A DNA stretch of 64,000 nt, taken from HNR sp040400085. GTDB taxonomy: Bacteria; Actinomycetota; Actinomycetes; Actinomycetales; Microbacteriaceae. Each line of letters starts with the position of its first letter. The stretch's first letter is position 1. The position numbers and the translations under genes are program-made. The notes below the pieces were generated by a model that was given only the letters and a program-made list of their open reading frames with translations, ran no database searches and was not told the origin of the DNA. The stretch covers positions 6,578 to 70,577 of the forward strand of contig JBBAQX010000022.1 of the NCBI GenBank assembly GCA_040400085.1, in the 5' to 3' direction. Below are positions 26,835 through 36,013 of this stretch, piece after piece.

Positions 26835-26880
26835 GACAGCCCGTTCAGTCTTGGAGCCTGAACGGGCTGTCGCTGTTTTT
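26835..26880 (+). terminator. Rho-independent terminator after the ABC permease
   Basis: GACAGCCCGTTCAG (26835-26848) and CTGAACGGGCTGTC (26858-26871) form a perfect 14-bp stem, followed by GCTGTTTTT. Because the next gene is convergent, it may serve both directions. Confidence 0.9.
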
Positions 26881-26896
26881 CATGCTGTCGAGGAAG

Positions 26897-29248
26897 CTAG
26901 TTCACTCGCATCCCGACAATTTTTCGGGTGCGTACGAACGCACCCAAACCCAACAACACTGCGGCGAGCGCTGCCGCCCCAAACCAGTCGTTCGCACCCG
27001 TATCGGCAAGACTCTTTGTGGAGGTTACTGCCGTAGCAGGAGCCAGCGGTACAGCTGCCTCGGAGCCACCGGGGGTAACGAGAGCGCCGCCCCCACCGGC
27101 GTCACCGGTGCCTCCGCCGCCGCCGCCTCCGCCTCCGCCTCCGCCTCCGCCTCCGCCGATATCGTCGGCAGCGATGGTCACCGCCCGGTCAAGCCACCTC
27201 ACATACATGTTCGAGTCGCGCACGAGGCGAGCTTCAAACGCCCCCGTAGGTGAATCTGCAGCTGCCTGATTCGTATCGATAATCGATTGGAAGGCGGCCT
27301 TCGCGGCGGCAGCATCCCCCGCGCGAAGCGCACGCTCAGCAGCGGCAAACGATGCGACGGTTGCCGCGTTGTTCCCGGCATCCCCGCATGTCGCATCCTT
27401 CATTGTCGACAGGCTGTGGGTGATTCCTGCGAGAAGGGCCTTCTTGGGATTGGCATGCGGCGTGATCGCCGGCGTGCGAAAGGGCCCAAGCGCCAGGGCG
27501 TGCGCCTGATCGTCCCTGAGCTGGTTATAGGAGAAAACCCCCGCACCGTCCGACCCGCGTTGGGTGACTGCCGTGATTTGATCGAGCACGACGCTCGGAG
27601 TACGTCCGTGGAACGCGCCATACGTTGCGGTATAGAGAAGCTCTGAACCAACCCTGGTGCGCATGATCGCAGTGTCGTTTCCAACGGAGGTACCGTCTGC
27701 GCCGAATGACATACCCGTGAGTACATCTACGTAGCCACGATCTACCCAGTCGCCCCAGTTCTGGAACTTCTTATTCAGCCCGTCAAGGGGATCCGCAAAT
27801 ACCGCGGCAGAGATCAGCGCAGAGGGTTTCACCTGTTGCTGCATCGCGCGAATATCGGCGACGAACGATGTGATCTTTTCGATTTTCCAGTCGGTCCAGG
27901 TCTGCCACATAGCGTCACTGGGTGTCAATGTGTAGGGGTCAACTCCCTTTTCCGATTGAAATAATGCCCGGGTGAAGTCGCTATACGAATAACCCGCAGT
28001 CTGCCAAGGCTCCGAGACCGCATAGCGGATGTAGTCAAGATGGACTCCATCGACGTCATACTTCGAGAGGATCTCCGAGTACAAGTCCTTGACATATTTG
28101 CGAGCGTCAGGATGAGCCGGGTCGATAAAGTAATACCCTGGTTCTTTGCTCGATGGAAGGATGCCCGGCTTACCAACATCCTCACGCTCAACCGCAGCCC
28201 ACTCGGGATGCGCTCGAAGGACGGGGCCAATTCCATCGCCTGTCGCATCGGCACCGACGTAGAACGTGTGAACCCACGGATGCAATTCGATGCCTCGGGC
28301 GTGGGCCTCGCTAATCCACACAGCGAGGGGATCAAAACCCGCGAATTGAGGACGCTGCTCCGTCACACCGCTGCTAGCGGCTACCGCGCTTGGGTAGATC
28401 GTATATCCCTGAAACACCGTTTCCAGGAAGATCATGTTGAACCCGGTTGCAGAGATCTTATCGAGTGTCGCGCGAATAGCGTCGGGGGTTGTCTCGGTGG
28501 GGCGAACCCATATGCCCCGCCCCTCGACAGGCCGAGACTCCGTTGTGTAGTAGAAAGCTTCGCGAGCGGCGTCCGAGGCCTGACTGGCAATGTTTGCAAC
28601 CTCCGCAACACTCAGCCCAGCCGCGTTGGCGGATTCAAGAAACTTTTGGCTTTCGGCGATCTTCGCGGAAGCGCTATCAGCGGCATAGACCAGGCAGCTC
28701 GCGTTCGCGCTGGCCGCCGCGTCAGAGGCTTGCGTCAGAAGGGTGTTCGCTCCCAAGAGGTAGCTCTGGCCATCCACGCTGATCGTCACGATGTTGCCCG
28801 CGATCTCGACGACCGCGCCAACGGTAGCGTTGGCCGACAAAAACTTATCAGCCGTTCCATGCCCTGAGAGAACGTACGTTCGGGCCGCGATGCTCGAACC
28901 TGTCGGAATGGGGTTGTTGTTCCCTCCAACAGCCGTAATGCGGCCATCGGTAACGGTTATCTCATACCCAAAGCTATTCGTTCCCGTTGTGCCAGCCGGG
29001 CGTCCCGCGCTCGTGTAGGCGACAAGCTTATCCGTTCCTCTCGCAACGTCAACGCCGTCGAGGGAGCGGGAGACGGGAGCGGGTATGACCACGTCTGCCG
29101 CGGCAGAGGGTCGCTGGTCTGCCAGGGTAAGTGACCCCCCGGCTAATAAGAGAGAGGTGGCCAAGGCCACCGGGCGAATAGCCCGTCTTAGCCGGTTTAA
29201 TCTACCCTTTCGTGCATAATACGCCGGATAGTGCGTCTCGGTATTCAT
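26897..29248 (-). CDS. Surface-anchored GHL10-family glycoside hydrolase-like protein
   Basis: 783 residues. An N-terminal signal segment (RRAIRPVALATSLLLAGG) is followed by a beta-rich domain (about 50-160), a helical linker, and a GHL10 (YngK-like) barrel from about 235 to 560 with GRGIWVRPTETTPDAI, HPWVHTFYVG and DVDGVHLDYIRYA. A helical segment, a 16-glycine run and a sorting signal with LADTG, a helix and a basic tail end the protein. Thus it is probably sortase-linked to the wall. Start ATG 29248 has AAAGGAG four bases upstream and lies one base after the GH38 stop. Last gene of the catabolic operon; the cleaved bond is unknown. Confidence 0.86.
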   Translation of the reverse strand: MNTETHYPAYYARKGRLNRLRRAIRPVALATSLLLAGGSLTLADQRPSAAADVVIPAPVSRSLDGVDVARGTDKLVAYTSAGRPAGTTGTNSFGYEITVTDGRITAVGGNNNPIPTGSSIAARTYVLSGHGTADKFLSANATVGAVVEIAGNIVTISVDGQSYLLGANTLLTQASDAAASANASCLVYAADSASAKIAESQKFLESANAAGLSVAEVANIASQASDAAREAFYYTTESRPVEGRGIWVRPTETTPDAIRATLDKISATGFNMIFLETVFQGYTIYPSAVAASSGVTEQRPQFAGFDPLAVWISEAHARGIELHPWVHTFYVGADATGDGIGPVLRAHPEWAAVEREDVGKPGILPSSKEPGYYFIDPAHPDARKYVKDLYSEILSKYDVDGVHLDYIRYAVSEPWQTAGYSYSDFTRALFQSEKGVDPYTLTPSDAMWQTWTDWKIEKITSFVADIRAMQQQVKPSALISAAVFADPLDGLNKKFQNWGDWVDRGYVDVLTGMSFGADGTSVGNDTAIMRTRVGSELLYTATYGAFHGRTPSVVLDQITAVTQRGSDGAGVFSYNQLRDDQAHALALGPFRTPAITPHANPKKALLAGITHSLSTMKDATCGDAGNNAATVASFAAAERALRAGDAAAAKAAFQSIIDTNQAAADSPTGAFEARLVRDSNMYVRWLDRAVTIAADDIGGGGGGGGGGGGGGGGTGDAGGGGALVTPGGSEAAVPLAPATAVTSTKSLADTGANDWFGAAALAAVLLGLGAFVRTRKIVGMRVN

Positions 29249-29249
29249 A

Positions 29250-32027
29250 TCACTCCTTTGTGCGTTCATCTACAATCAACAAGGTCTCAAGCGCAAATGG
29301 CGCAAGAGTCCGGGTAACCCACCCGTCGTGGGTCGTCAGGGATGTCTCGCTGAGCAGGCTCTCATCGAGACGGGCTTCGTAGGCTCGCGCATCATCCACC
29401 CAGATCCTCGCCTCGCGGGCGGCCGCCGTGGGATTACTGATGCGAATAACGGTCGCGGGATGCCCATTCTCAGCATCGTTCTCTGCCCGCTTGATTGCAC
29501 TCACCAGAGCGCCATAGACCCGAAGCGGAGCTTCTTGTCTCGCGGCAGCCGGTGCGAAATTTTCGTCCGTCGTACAAAGCTGATAGGCGAGAAGAGGGAT
29601 CCGGTGCCGAACTGCAGCGGCGGCCAGGGCGAAGGCACGATCATCGGTGTTTAGGTCGGCCTTAGCGGCCATGCCGTTCCTGTCACCATCATCATCACCG
29701 AGTACTATCCCGACCTCGGCCTCAAACGGCCCGAGGCACTGCGCCTCAGGCGTCGCAAACATCGGCCCCGCTCCCGTTGTTCTGCTCCGCAGATCAAAAC
29801 GCGAAAGCCAGCCGGTCGACCTGAGCAGAGTCACCTGCAGCTCGCCGCGGCCGCTCCGAGAGGAGGCGGCATCGAGGCCGGCTACCTCGAAGAGGCCACG
29901 CGGAAGCATAGCCACGGCCGCGCTACCAGCGCCCAGCGCCGCGTAGCCGTGGGTGGGCGCGACCCCCACCCTGGCTTCAAGTCCAGGCTCCGATGGCAGC
30001 GGTCCCAACTCTGGGCCAAGTGGGAGGCGACGATAGGAAAAGTGCTCCTGCGCGATCCAGTCGACAGCACCCTGGGGTTCACCCGTCGACTCCGCTTCGG
30101 GCAGGGTCAACCTGAGGCGATGGTCGCTCGCGGAATTTACCCCGGAAATGCGCACATCCAGCTGGGGGGAATCCACCCAGGCATCCACCTCAATCGACAG
30201 AGGAATCGTCACTCTTGACTCCGACCGCGCGTTTCTATCAGCGGATAGGCCCTCAGGGACGCGCAACTCCGCCTGAATACTCACGCGTGTCCGCACAGAA
30301 GAAACGGTGCGGGTCACCGAGTTCACCACGGGAGAGACAGCGTCGCCTAGGACGGGATCAAAGTTGTAGGTGTCACCCCTGTCGCCCTCGTCGAGAAGCC
30401 TGGCCACACCTGACCATCGGGTGCCGTCACCATCAACAACGGTGAGAGACGCATCCTCCTCGACAAAGATCCGACGATCAGCCTGAGCCACAACACATTC
30501 GCCGAGATCAACAGCCTCAGCAGCTACCGCACATGCGGGAGCACCACCGAGAGACACCGTGTAACGCTGCCAGCCGAAAGCTGGAACGTTGGTCGCATAA
30601 AAAGTAATCCGGTGGCGCCGGGATTCCCTGGAGTCCGGAAGCAGGCTCAGATCGGCCTCGAACGCCATCTCGACCCCGCGATCAATGGCCTCGACCGCAA
30701 TCGGCTGGCCATCGGGGTCGATCAATCCCGTCACAAAACGATCGGGTGCCGTAAGAATCTCGACAGTTACGGGACCGTGCGTCGCCGCATCCGGAGTTCC
30801 CTGATGGCCAAGCACCGTAACTACCGTGGAATCGCGATCGCGATCGCCGTAGTACCGGGTGTCGCAGCCAACTCCCTGCAGCGCACGTTCCACGACGTGA
30901 CGCCCCACCTGGATCGCTCTCTCGCTCCGAACGACGTTCTCCCGATGCACCTCGTCGACCGAGCATCCACAAATTGAATCGTGGGGGGCGTTCTTGAGCA
31001 CAAGGTCCCATCCGTGCTCAATCAGCTCCTGCGTGCTGGCTGCGGCAGAAAGCCCAGGTCGCGCGGGATCACCGGAATTATCCGCCGGATAAAGCGCGGC
31101 GAGGGGCTCTGCGTAACGCTCGAGAACGGCTTCGGCCGCGTTGTTCTGCTGCTTGAGGTAGCTCCGGGTAGACAACGTCGCCGGGAGCAGAAAAGTGAGT
31201 TTGCCCCCGACGTGACGCAACTCACCGTGCACCTCAGGAAGGGGATGGGGGGCGTCACGCATCGCATGCTCGAAAAATTCGGCAAGAGAGGACTGCGAGA
31301 GCCGAGCAGAAACGGGCAGATCTGGCACCCCCTCAACGCTCGCAAGCAACTCGGAGGTCTCAAGCGGTGCGAGATGATCCCCACCGTTGAGGAGGAGCCA
31401 GGGTCCCTCCGGAAGGCGGGCAGACTCGCGTTCCAGAAAAGCCCCGAGCCGAGACCCTCGACCCTCTTCGGTCCAGAGGACCTCTGCCTCGTGATAGGCC
31501 TGATTAACCGTAAATATGCTTGACCCGTCCGGTGACACCCACCGAAAACGTGCGAGATCCGAGGGAGCCCCACGCCAAACGAGCGCCGTATCGATACCGA
31601 ACCCGTTAAGAATCCGCGGCAGGTCTGCAGGATGCCCGAACGCATCAGGGGAATAGCCGTAGGAAGATAATTCCCCAATGCGAGGGGCCCACCTCCTGGC
31701 GGTCAACAAATTTCGAATCAGGTTTTCGCCGGATACCAGCTGGTTGTCGCTTAACACGTGCCAGGGGCCAACCGTAATTTTTCCAGAACGGATGTGGCCC
31801 CTCAGCCGGTCCTCAATCGTCGGCTCGATCTCGAGGACGTCCGCGATGGTCACCGTTTGGCCGTCCAGGTGAAAAGACTCGAGGACCCCGCGTTCGATCT
31901 GATCGCACACGCGAGTGACCAATTCTACGAGCCGAGCCCGATACGATTCGAACGGGCGGTACCATTCCCTGTCCCAGTGGACATGGGTAACCACGTGTAA
32001 GCTCGGGCGCGAAGCTGACGCTGACAT
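29250..32027 (-). CDS. GH38 alpha-mannosidase
   Basis: Large zinc-dependent glycosidase of about 925 residues, lacking a signal peptide and so probably cytoplasmic. THVHWDREWYRPF has the first zinc ligands; SYGYSPDAFGHPADLP contains the nucleophile aspartate and zinc histidine; HDSICGCSVDEVH carries the last zinc histidine. The C-terminal half is the usual beta-sandwich. Family 38 enzymes cut alpha-mannosides, including mannosylglycerate derivatives. The gene lies 64 bases after the FAD-NanE gene. ATG 32027 is preceded by an in-frame TTG; the ribosome site is weak (ACGAGAA). Confidence 0.9.
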   Translation of the reverse strand: MSASASRPSLHVVTHVHWDREWYRPFESYRARLVELVTRVCDQIERGVLESFHLDGQTVTIADVLEIEPTIEDRLRGHIRSGKITVGPWHVLSDNQLVSGENLIRNLLTARRWAPRIGELSSYGYSPDAFGHPADLPRILNGFGIDTALVWRGAPSDLARFRWVSPDGSSIFTVNQAYHEAEVLWTEEGRGSRLGAFLERESARLPEGPWLLLNGGDHLAPLETSELLASVEGVPDLPVSARLSQSSLAEFFEHAMRDAPHPLPEVHGELRHVGGKLTFLLPATLSTRSYLKQQNNAAEAVLERYAEPLAALYPADNSGDPARPGLSAAASTQELIEHGWDLVLKNAPHDSICGCSVDEVHRENVVRSERAIQVGRHVVERALQGVGCDTRYYGDRDRDSTVVTVLGHQGTPDAATHGPVTVEILTAPDRFVTGLIDPDGQPIAVEAIDRGVEMAFEADLSLLPDSRESRRHRITFYATNVPAFGWQRYTVSLGGAPACAVAAEAVDLGECVVAQADRRIFVEEDASLTVVDGDGTRWSGVARLLDEGDRGDTYNFDPVLGDAVSPVVNSVTRTVSSVRTRVSIQAELRVPEGLSADRNARSESRVTIPLSIEVDAWVDSPQLDVRISGVNSASDHRLRLTLPEAESTGEPQGAVDWIAQEHFSYRRLPLGPELGPLPSEPGLEARVGVAPTHGYAALGAGSAAVAMLPRGLFEVAGLDAASSRSGRGELQVTLLRSTGWLSRFDLRSRTTGAGPMFATPEAQCLGPFEAEVGIVLGDDDGDRNGMAAKADLNTDDRAFALAAAAVRHRIPLLAYQLCTTDENFAPAAARQEAPLRVYGALVSAIKRAENDAENGHPATVIRISNPTAAAREARIWVDDARAYEARLDESLLSETSLTTHDGWVTRTLAPFALETLLIVDERTKE

Positions 32028-32091
32028 CAACGATTATTCTCGTTTCTATAATTAACTGCATGAAATTTGAGCATAAGACCAGATAAATACG

Positions 32092-34443
32092 TCATCGGGC
32101 GAAACCGATCCCCGATCCGACGGTCGAGGAAAACCGGCCAACGGCATCTGCAAATTTGGCTGTAATGTCGGCAGGGCGGGTAATTGCGCCACCAACAACG
32201 ACACAGTGCGCGCCCCTCTCTAACGCCTCCTGCGCCTGCTCCGGGCTAGAGATTCGACCCTCGGCAAAAATGGGAACACGAACCTCGTGCGCCAACTCGG
32301 AAACCAGCTCAAGGTCTGGCTCCCTGGATTGACGAGAGTAAGGGGTGTACCCAGACAGTGTCGTACTCACAACGTCAGCACCCCACGCGACGGCTTGGAT
32401 GCCTTCCTCCAGAGTCGAGATATCGGCCATCACGAGAACTCCCAAGCCGTGAAGGAACTCGATTGTTTCTCGATAGCTCCCCCCATCCGGCCGAGGGCGA
32501 AGGGTGCAGTCAAGAGCCACAATATCGGCTCCACTCTCTGCGACCTCGCGCGCGGATTCAAGAGTCGGGGTAATAAAAACCCCCTGGCTACCGAGCTTCC
32601 AGAGTCCGATAATCGGCACGTCGACAGCCTCGCGGATAGCACGAATATCGCTGGGCCCCTCGGCCCGAACCGCACCGGCTCCGCCTCGCACAACACTTCT
32701 CGCCATAGCAACCATGTGGTGGGCGCCGTGAAGCTCTTCGTGGCGTTGAGCCTGGCACGACACGACTAATGCGCCACGGAGAGTATCCAGGAGCACACCC
32801 GCGTCACGCGTGGCGACGGAGGCAGGAGCATCCTTCCATCGAATTGGTGTGCCGGATTCGACGAGCGACCGCTGAACAGCCAGTAACAAATCAGGTCTTT
32901 TCGTCACCTCAAACGGCGTCACACCTGAATCAGTCGCAGTGAGCGCAAGATGACCAGCGGCTTCGCCGACAGCCCACTCGCCTGCGTGCACGCGGTAAGC
33001 AGCGGCCGCTATCTGGGTGGCCCCAATGTTCTTGGCCCCCATGATGAGGTTGACACATTCGGAACCGACGAACGCCCGCGCGGGAATCTGAAACGGCCCC
33101 GTCGGTGCATACACGGATTGCCGCAGCCCAACTCGGTGGTGCAGATCCGCGTGATACCAGGCAACCCCGAGCGAATCATCCATCGGGTTCGGATAGTCGC
33201 TTCCCCGGGCGGGGGCTAGATCGTGGCTGCTCACCGGCCTCGCCACACGCAACCGCCGCGATTCACGCACATAGGGTGCGAGCGCGAGCCCGTCCGCTGT
33301 TCCGGAGATCTCGGGGGCTAAGCGCAGCTCCGGGTAGCCATACCCACCGCCGTCGCGCGGCGCCTCCGTGCGAAGCCAATGAATAAAAGCCCGAGTGAGT
33401 TCCCTGGCCTGAGAAACCGTGTACTGCCCCCCGGCGACCAGGCCGGTGCGGTCGTAGTCGTTGCCCTCCCAGTTAATAATCGCCGCCTCGGTAGGCACAC
33501 ACCGCACCCGGCGATACGACCAAAATCCCCTCTCGGAGACCGTTTCGTCTGACCCGCTAGGAACAGAATCAAACATGGGAAACCGAAGCGATGTGCCGTC
33601 CGGCTGCAGAAGACTCAGACTAAACGGCTGGGTATCTCGCCACATCTCGTAGTTGGCTGGGGCATCAGCTGCCGAATCACTATCGGCGCGAGCATCCGCG
33701 TCGAGTACGACAGCAGCCACAACCGTACATGATTGCTCGGCGAGGCGGTCGACACCCGTCAGCGCCTGCGTTTCGCCATAGGCATCCTGTCCCTCGGACC
33801 CGATCACCCAGGGGGCTCCGCTCAGCGGGAGCAGATCGCCCAGCTCGGTCGCGTCGATAAATTGGGAAGCGCCAACGGAGAACTCGTCCCCTTGGATTTC
33901 TGTCTCAAGACGGGCGTGTGGCCGAACGGCTACGAACCTAGCGACGTCGGGGTTTTCCAAGCAGGGGTCAGCAACCCGGCGAAACGTTATCGATTGCAGC
34001 CTGATACCGGCGGCGGACTCGGCCGATACGGCATCCGTGTTGCTGCTCATAACAGCGCATGCCTCGAATCCTGTTACCAGCCTCAGCAGGCCGCTTTCGA
34101 TATGGGGAGCGAGCATATCGCATAGCACCTCAAGGCCAACGAGGGGTTCGAAGCACAACCTGCTCACCCATCCGTCTCCAGGATTTTCCTCGGCGTAGCG
34201 CGCTCGAACCAACTCCCGAAACCTGCGGTAGTGCACGGCAGCACCTTCTGATTCGATTTTCGGATGCTCGTCCAGCGGGCTCGTCAGCTGAGCAGTTACC
34301 TGCCCCCCAACGATCGGCAGCTGCTCGACGAGAATCGCCCGACGACCGGCGGTACAGACGCTGAGCGCTGCGGCCAGCCCACCAAGACCACCTCCAACGA
34401 TAAGCACATCAGTGGATAGCTGAGGACCGAATGTGTCACTCAT
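32092..34443 (-). CDS. Fusion of FAD-dependent oxidoreductase and N-acetylmannosamine-6-phosphate 2-epimerase
   Basis: 783 residues. Residues 1 to about 550 are an FAD_oxidored-type flavoprotein with TDVLIVGGGLGGLAAALSV, QLPIVGGQVTAQ and NLIMGAKNIGATQIAAAAYR. The last ~227 residues are a complete NanE: VVSCQA at the start, catalytic-type lysine in VPIIGLWK, FITPTLESA, LDCTLRPRPDG, FAEGRISSPEQ and CVVVGGAITRP. NanE turns ManNAc-6-phosphate into GlcNAc-6-phosphate. There is no stop or frameshift at the junction. ATG 34443 is nine bases after GGAGG; it overlaps the DUF4127 gene by eight bases. What the flavoprotein half oxidises is unknown. Confidence 0.88.
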   Translation of the reverse strand: MSDTFGPQLSTDVLIVGGGLGGLAAALSVCTAGRRAILVEQLPIVGGQVTAQLTSPLDEHPKIESEGAAVHYRRFRELVRARYAEENPGDGWVSRLCFEPLVGLEVLCDMLAPHIESGLLRLVTGFEACAVMSSNTDAVSAESAAGIRLQSITFRRVADPCLENPDVARFVAVRPHARLETEIQGDEFSVGASQFIDATELGDLLPLSGAPWVIGSEGQDAYGETQALTGVDRLAEQSCTVVAAVVLDADARADSDSAADAPANYEMWRDTQPFSLSLLQPDGTSLRFPMFDSVPSGSDETVSERGFWSYRRVRCVPTEAAIINWEGNDYDRTGLVAGGQYTVSQARELTRAFIHWLRTEAPRDGGGYGYPELRLAPEISGTADGLALAPYVRESRRLRVARPVSSHDLAPARGSDYPNPMDDSLGVAWYHADLHHRVGLRQSVYAPTGPFQIPARAFVGSECVNLIMGAKNIGATQIAAAAYRVHAGEWAVGEAAGHLALTATDSGVTPFEVTKRPDLLLAVQRSLVESGTPIRWKDAPASVATRDAGVLLDTLRGALVVSCQAQRHEELHGAHHMVAMARSVVRGGAGAVRAEGPSDIRAIREAVDVPIIGLWKLGSQGVFITPTLESAREVAESGADIVALDCTLRPRPDGGSYRETIEFLHGLGVLVMADISTLEEGIQAVAWGADVVSTTLSGYTPYSRQSREPDLELVSELAHEVRVPIFAEGRISSPEQAQEALERGAHCVVVGGAITRPADITAKFADAVGRFSSTVGSGIGFAR

Positions 34444-36013
34444 AAAAGTTTTCCTCCGCAGGGTGTTCGCTAATTTCTTCGATAACAAAATCAATTTCGA
34501 AGCTGCGGTCCCATGGAAAACGCAGACTTCCAGGGACTATCCGAAAACCTTCGCAGCCGGGCAGTCGACCCATCAGCTGAGCGAGTCGTTCCCCCACGAA
34601 ACGGAGCGCCTCGCGGGGACTCTCAATGTGGTCGTGGCGGCTGGGATCGCTGCCGAGCTGGGCCCGCAACTCCGACCGCACAACGCTCATATACCCGTAG
34701 TCTTCGACCACGCGATGCGCGAGCTGCCTGCGATGCGCGGCATGATCGTAGCTTCCGCTCCGACGCCCGAGAACACCCGTTACGAGATGAGCGGTAACGG
34801 TACCCAGAGTATTTCCTGCCGTATTCCACGCCGCAAAAGCGGCCAGACCGGCGAGGTTATCCCCCAGCGCGTTGATGAGGGCGGGGTTGGCGCCGTTGGG
34901 TTCGCTCACATCCGCGAGTCCTAAGGGAAGCCCAACGGAATCGACGAGCCGGGCTGTCGCCTGGGCGCGATCGATGTCTTCTTCCCCAATGTCGGGTGGG
35001 CACATGGCCCAGTCTCCCCCGCTTTGCGTTTCCGCAGGCGCGTGAATAACGATCACCGCATCCGCCATCGCCGGATCCTCAACCAGCACCGCACCGGCCG
35101 CCTCAATCTGGTGAACAGCCGTATCACGAACTATACCTGTTTCGTAGAGAGCGATGCGGTCAAGGCCATAGGGGTCCGCGCACAGCAGGGCAATACGCAC
35201 CGGCTCCCCTCCGAGAAGCTGACCGATGGCGCGGGTCGCGAGCACCGTCCCAATCTCGTCGGCACCAGGCTGAATCATTATTTGAGATGCGTTTCCTGCC
35301 CATCGAGACCACTCGGAAAAAAGTGCAGCATCCGAGGCTGACAGGGAAACAGCCGCGGCATCATCGATTCCGATCACGAGCGAATCAAGCTCACCCCGCA
35401 GAGTCATCTGCATGGCTTCAAGGCTAAGCGCGTGCTGTCGCATCCGCCGCACGATCCAATCACGCCTGGCATCCTGCGGAATAGATTTTTCCAGTGGCGC
35501 GCCCGCCACTGTGCCCACCACTGCGCCCGCGACTTGGCCCGTAGCAACCGTCTCGGGGTTCTCACTGCCGGACTCGGCACACTGGCCGCGACGACGCTCT
35601 CGATGCAACTGAGCGGATAGTTGGTGGAAGGAACGGCCATGTTGAGCCCAATACTCGGGTTCTTCGTCAGCATCGTCCGCGTTAGGGGTGCGGGGGATGA
35701 GATTAAAAGCGTGAACGGGCCCGGCCAGGTGACTCAGCCCTGCCCAGCGAGAAAGAATCTGCGGGGTGGTTTCGAGGCCAATACGCGACGGAATAAGACC
35801 GCCGAATCCAAGACAATCAAGCGAGACAACGCTGGCATCACTCGATCTCGAGGTCAGCCAGCTCGTTAGCCCCTCGATATCGCCGGGGTCCCGCTTATGA
35901 CTCAGAAGATCTCGATGAGGGAGTTCAACCGTAACACCGGCGACGGCCGCAATATCCCGGATAAGGGTGGTGCATACCGGGCGCTCGTCCAGGGGGAGGA
36001 CACTTACTCTCAC
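34436..36013 (-). CDS. DUF4127-family protein
   Basis: About 525 residues, no signal peptide. The start (VRVSVLPLDERPVCT) and the later LDCLGFGGLIPSR and DEIGTVLATRAIG segments match the DUF4127 family, whose function is not known. I place the start at GTG 36013: it overlaps the ROK stop (GTGA) and has GGAGG about ten bases upstream; a farther in-frame ATG at 36085 would overlap ROK by 76 bases. Sits between the kinase and the FAD-NanE fusion in the operon, so a part in sugar processing is likely but unproven. Confidence 0.78.
   Translation of the reverse strand: MRVSVLPLDERPVCTTLIRDIAAVAGVTVELPHRDLLSHKRDPGDIEGLTSWLTSRSSDASVVSLDCLGFGGLIPSRIGLETTPQILSRWAGLSHLAGPVHAFNLIPRTPNADDADEEPEYWAQHGRSFHQLSAQLHRERRRGQCAESGSENPETVATGQVAGAVVGTVAGAPLEKSIPQDARRDWIVRRMRQHALSLEAMQMTLRGELDSLVIGIDDAAAVSLSASDAALFSEWSRWAGNASQIMIQPGADEIGTVLATRAIGQLLGGEPVRIALLCADPYGLDRIALYETGIVRDTAVHQIEAAGAVLVEDPAMADAVIVIHAPAETQSGGDWAMCPPDIGEEDIDRAQATARLVDSVGLPLGLADVSEPNGANPALINALGDNLAGLAAFAAWNTAGNTLGTVTAHLVTGVLGRRSGSYDHAAHRRQLAHRVVEDYGYMSVVRSELRAQLGSDPSRHDHIESPREALRFVGERLAQLMGRLPGCEGFRIVPGSLRFPWDRSFEIDFVIEEISEHPAEENFYE

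Noticed and set aside
28040..28867. 275-codon plus-strand open frame inside the GHL10 gene
   Set aside because: Antisense to a well-supported gene, Arg-rich, without ribosome site or recognisable domain.
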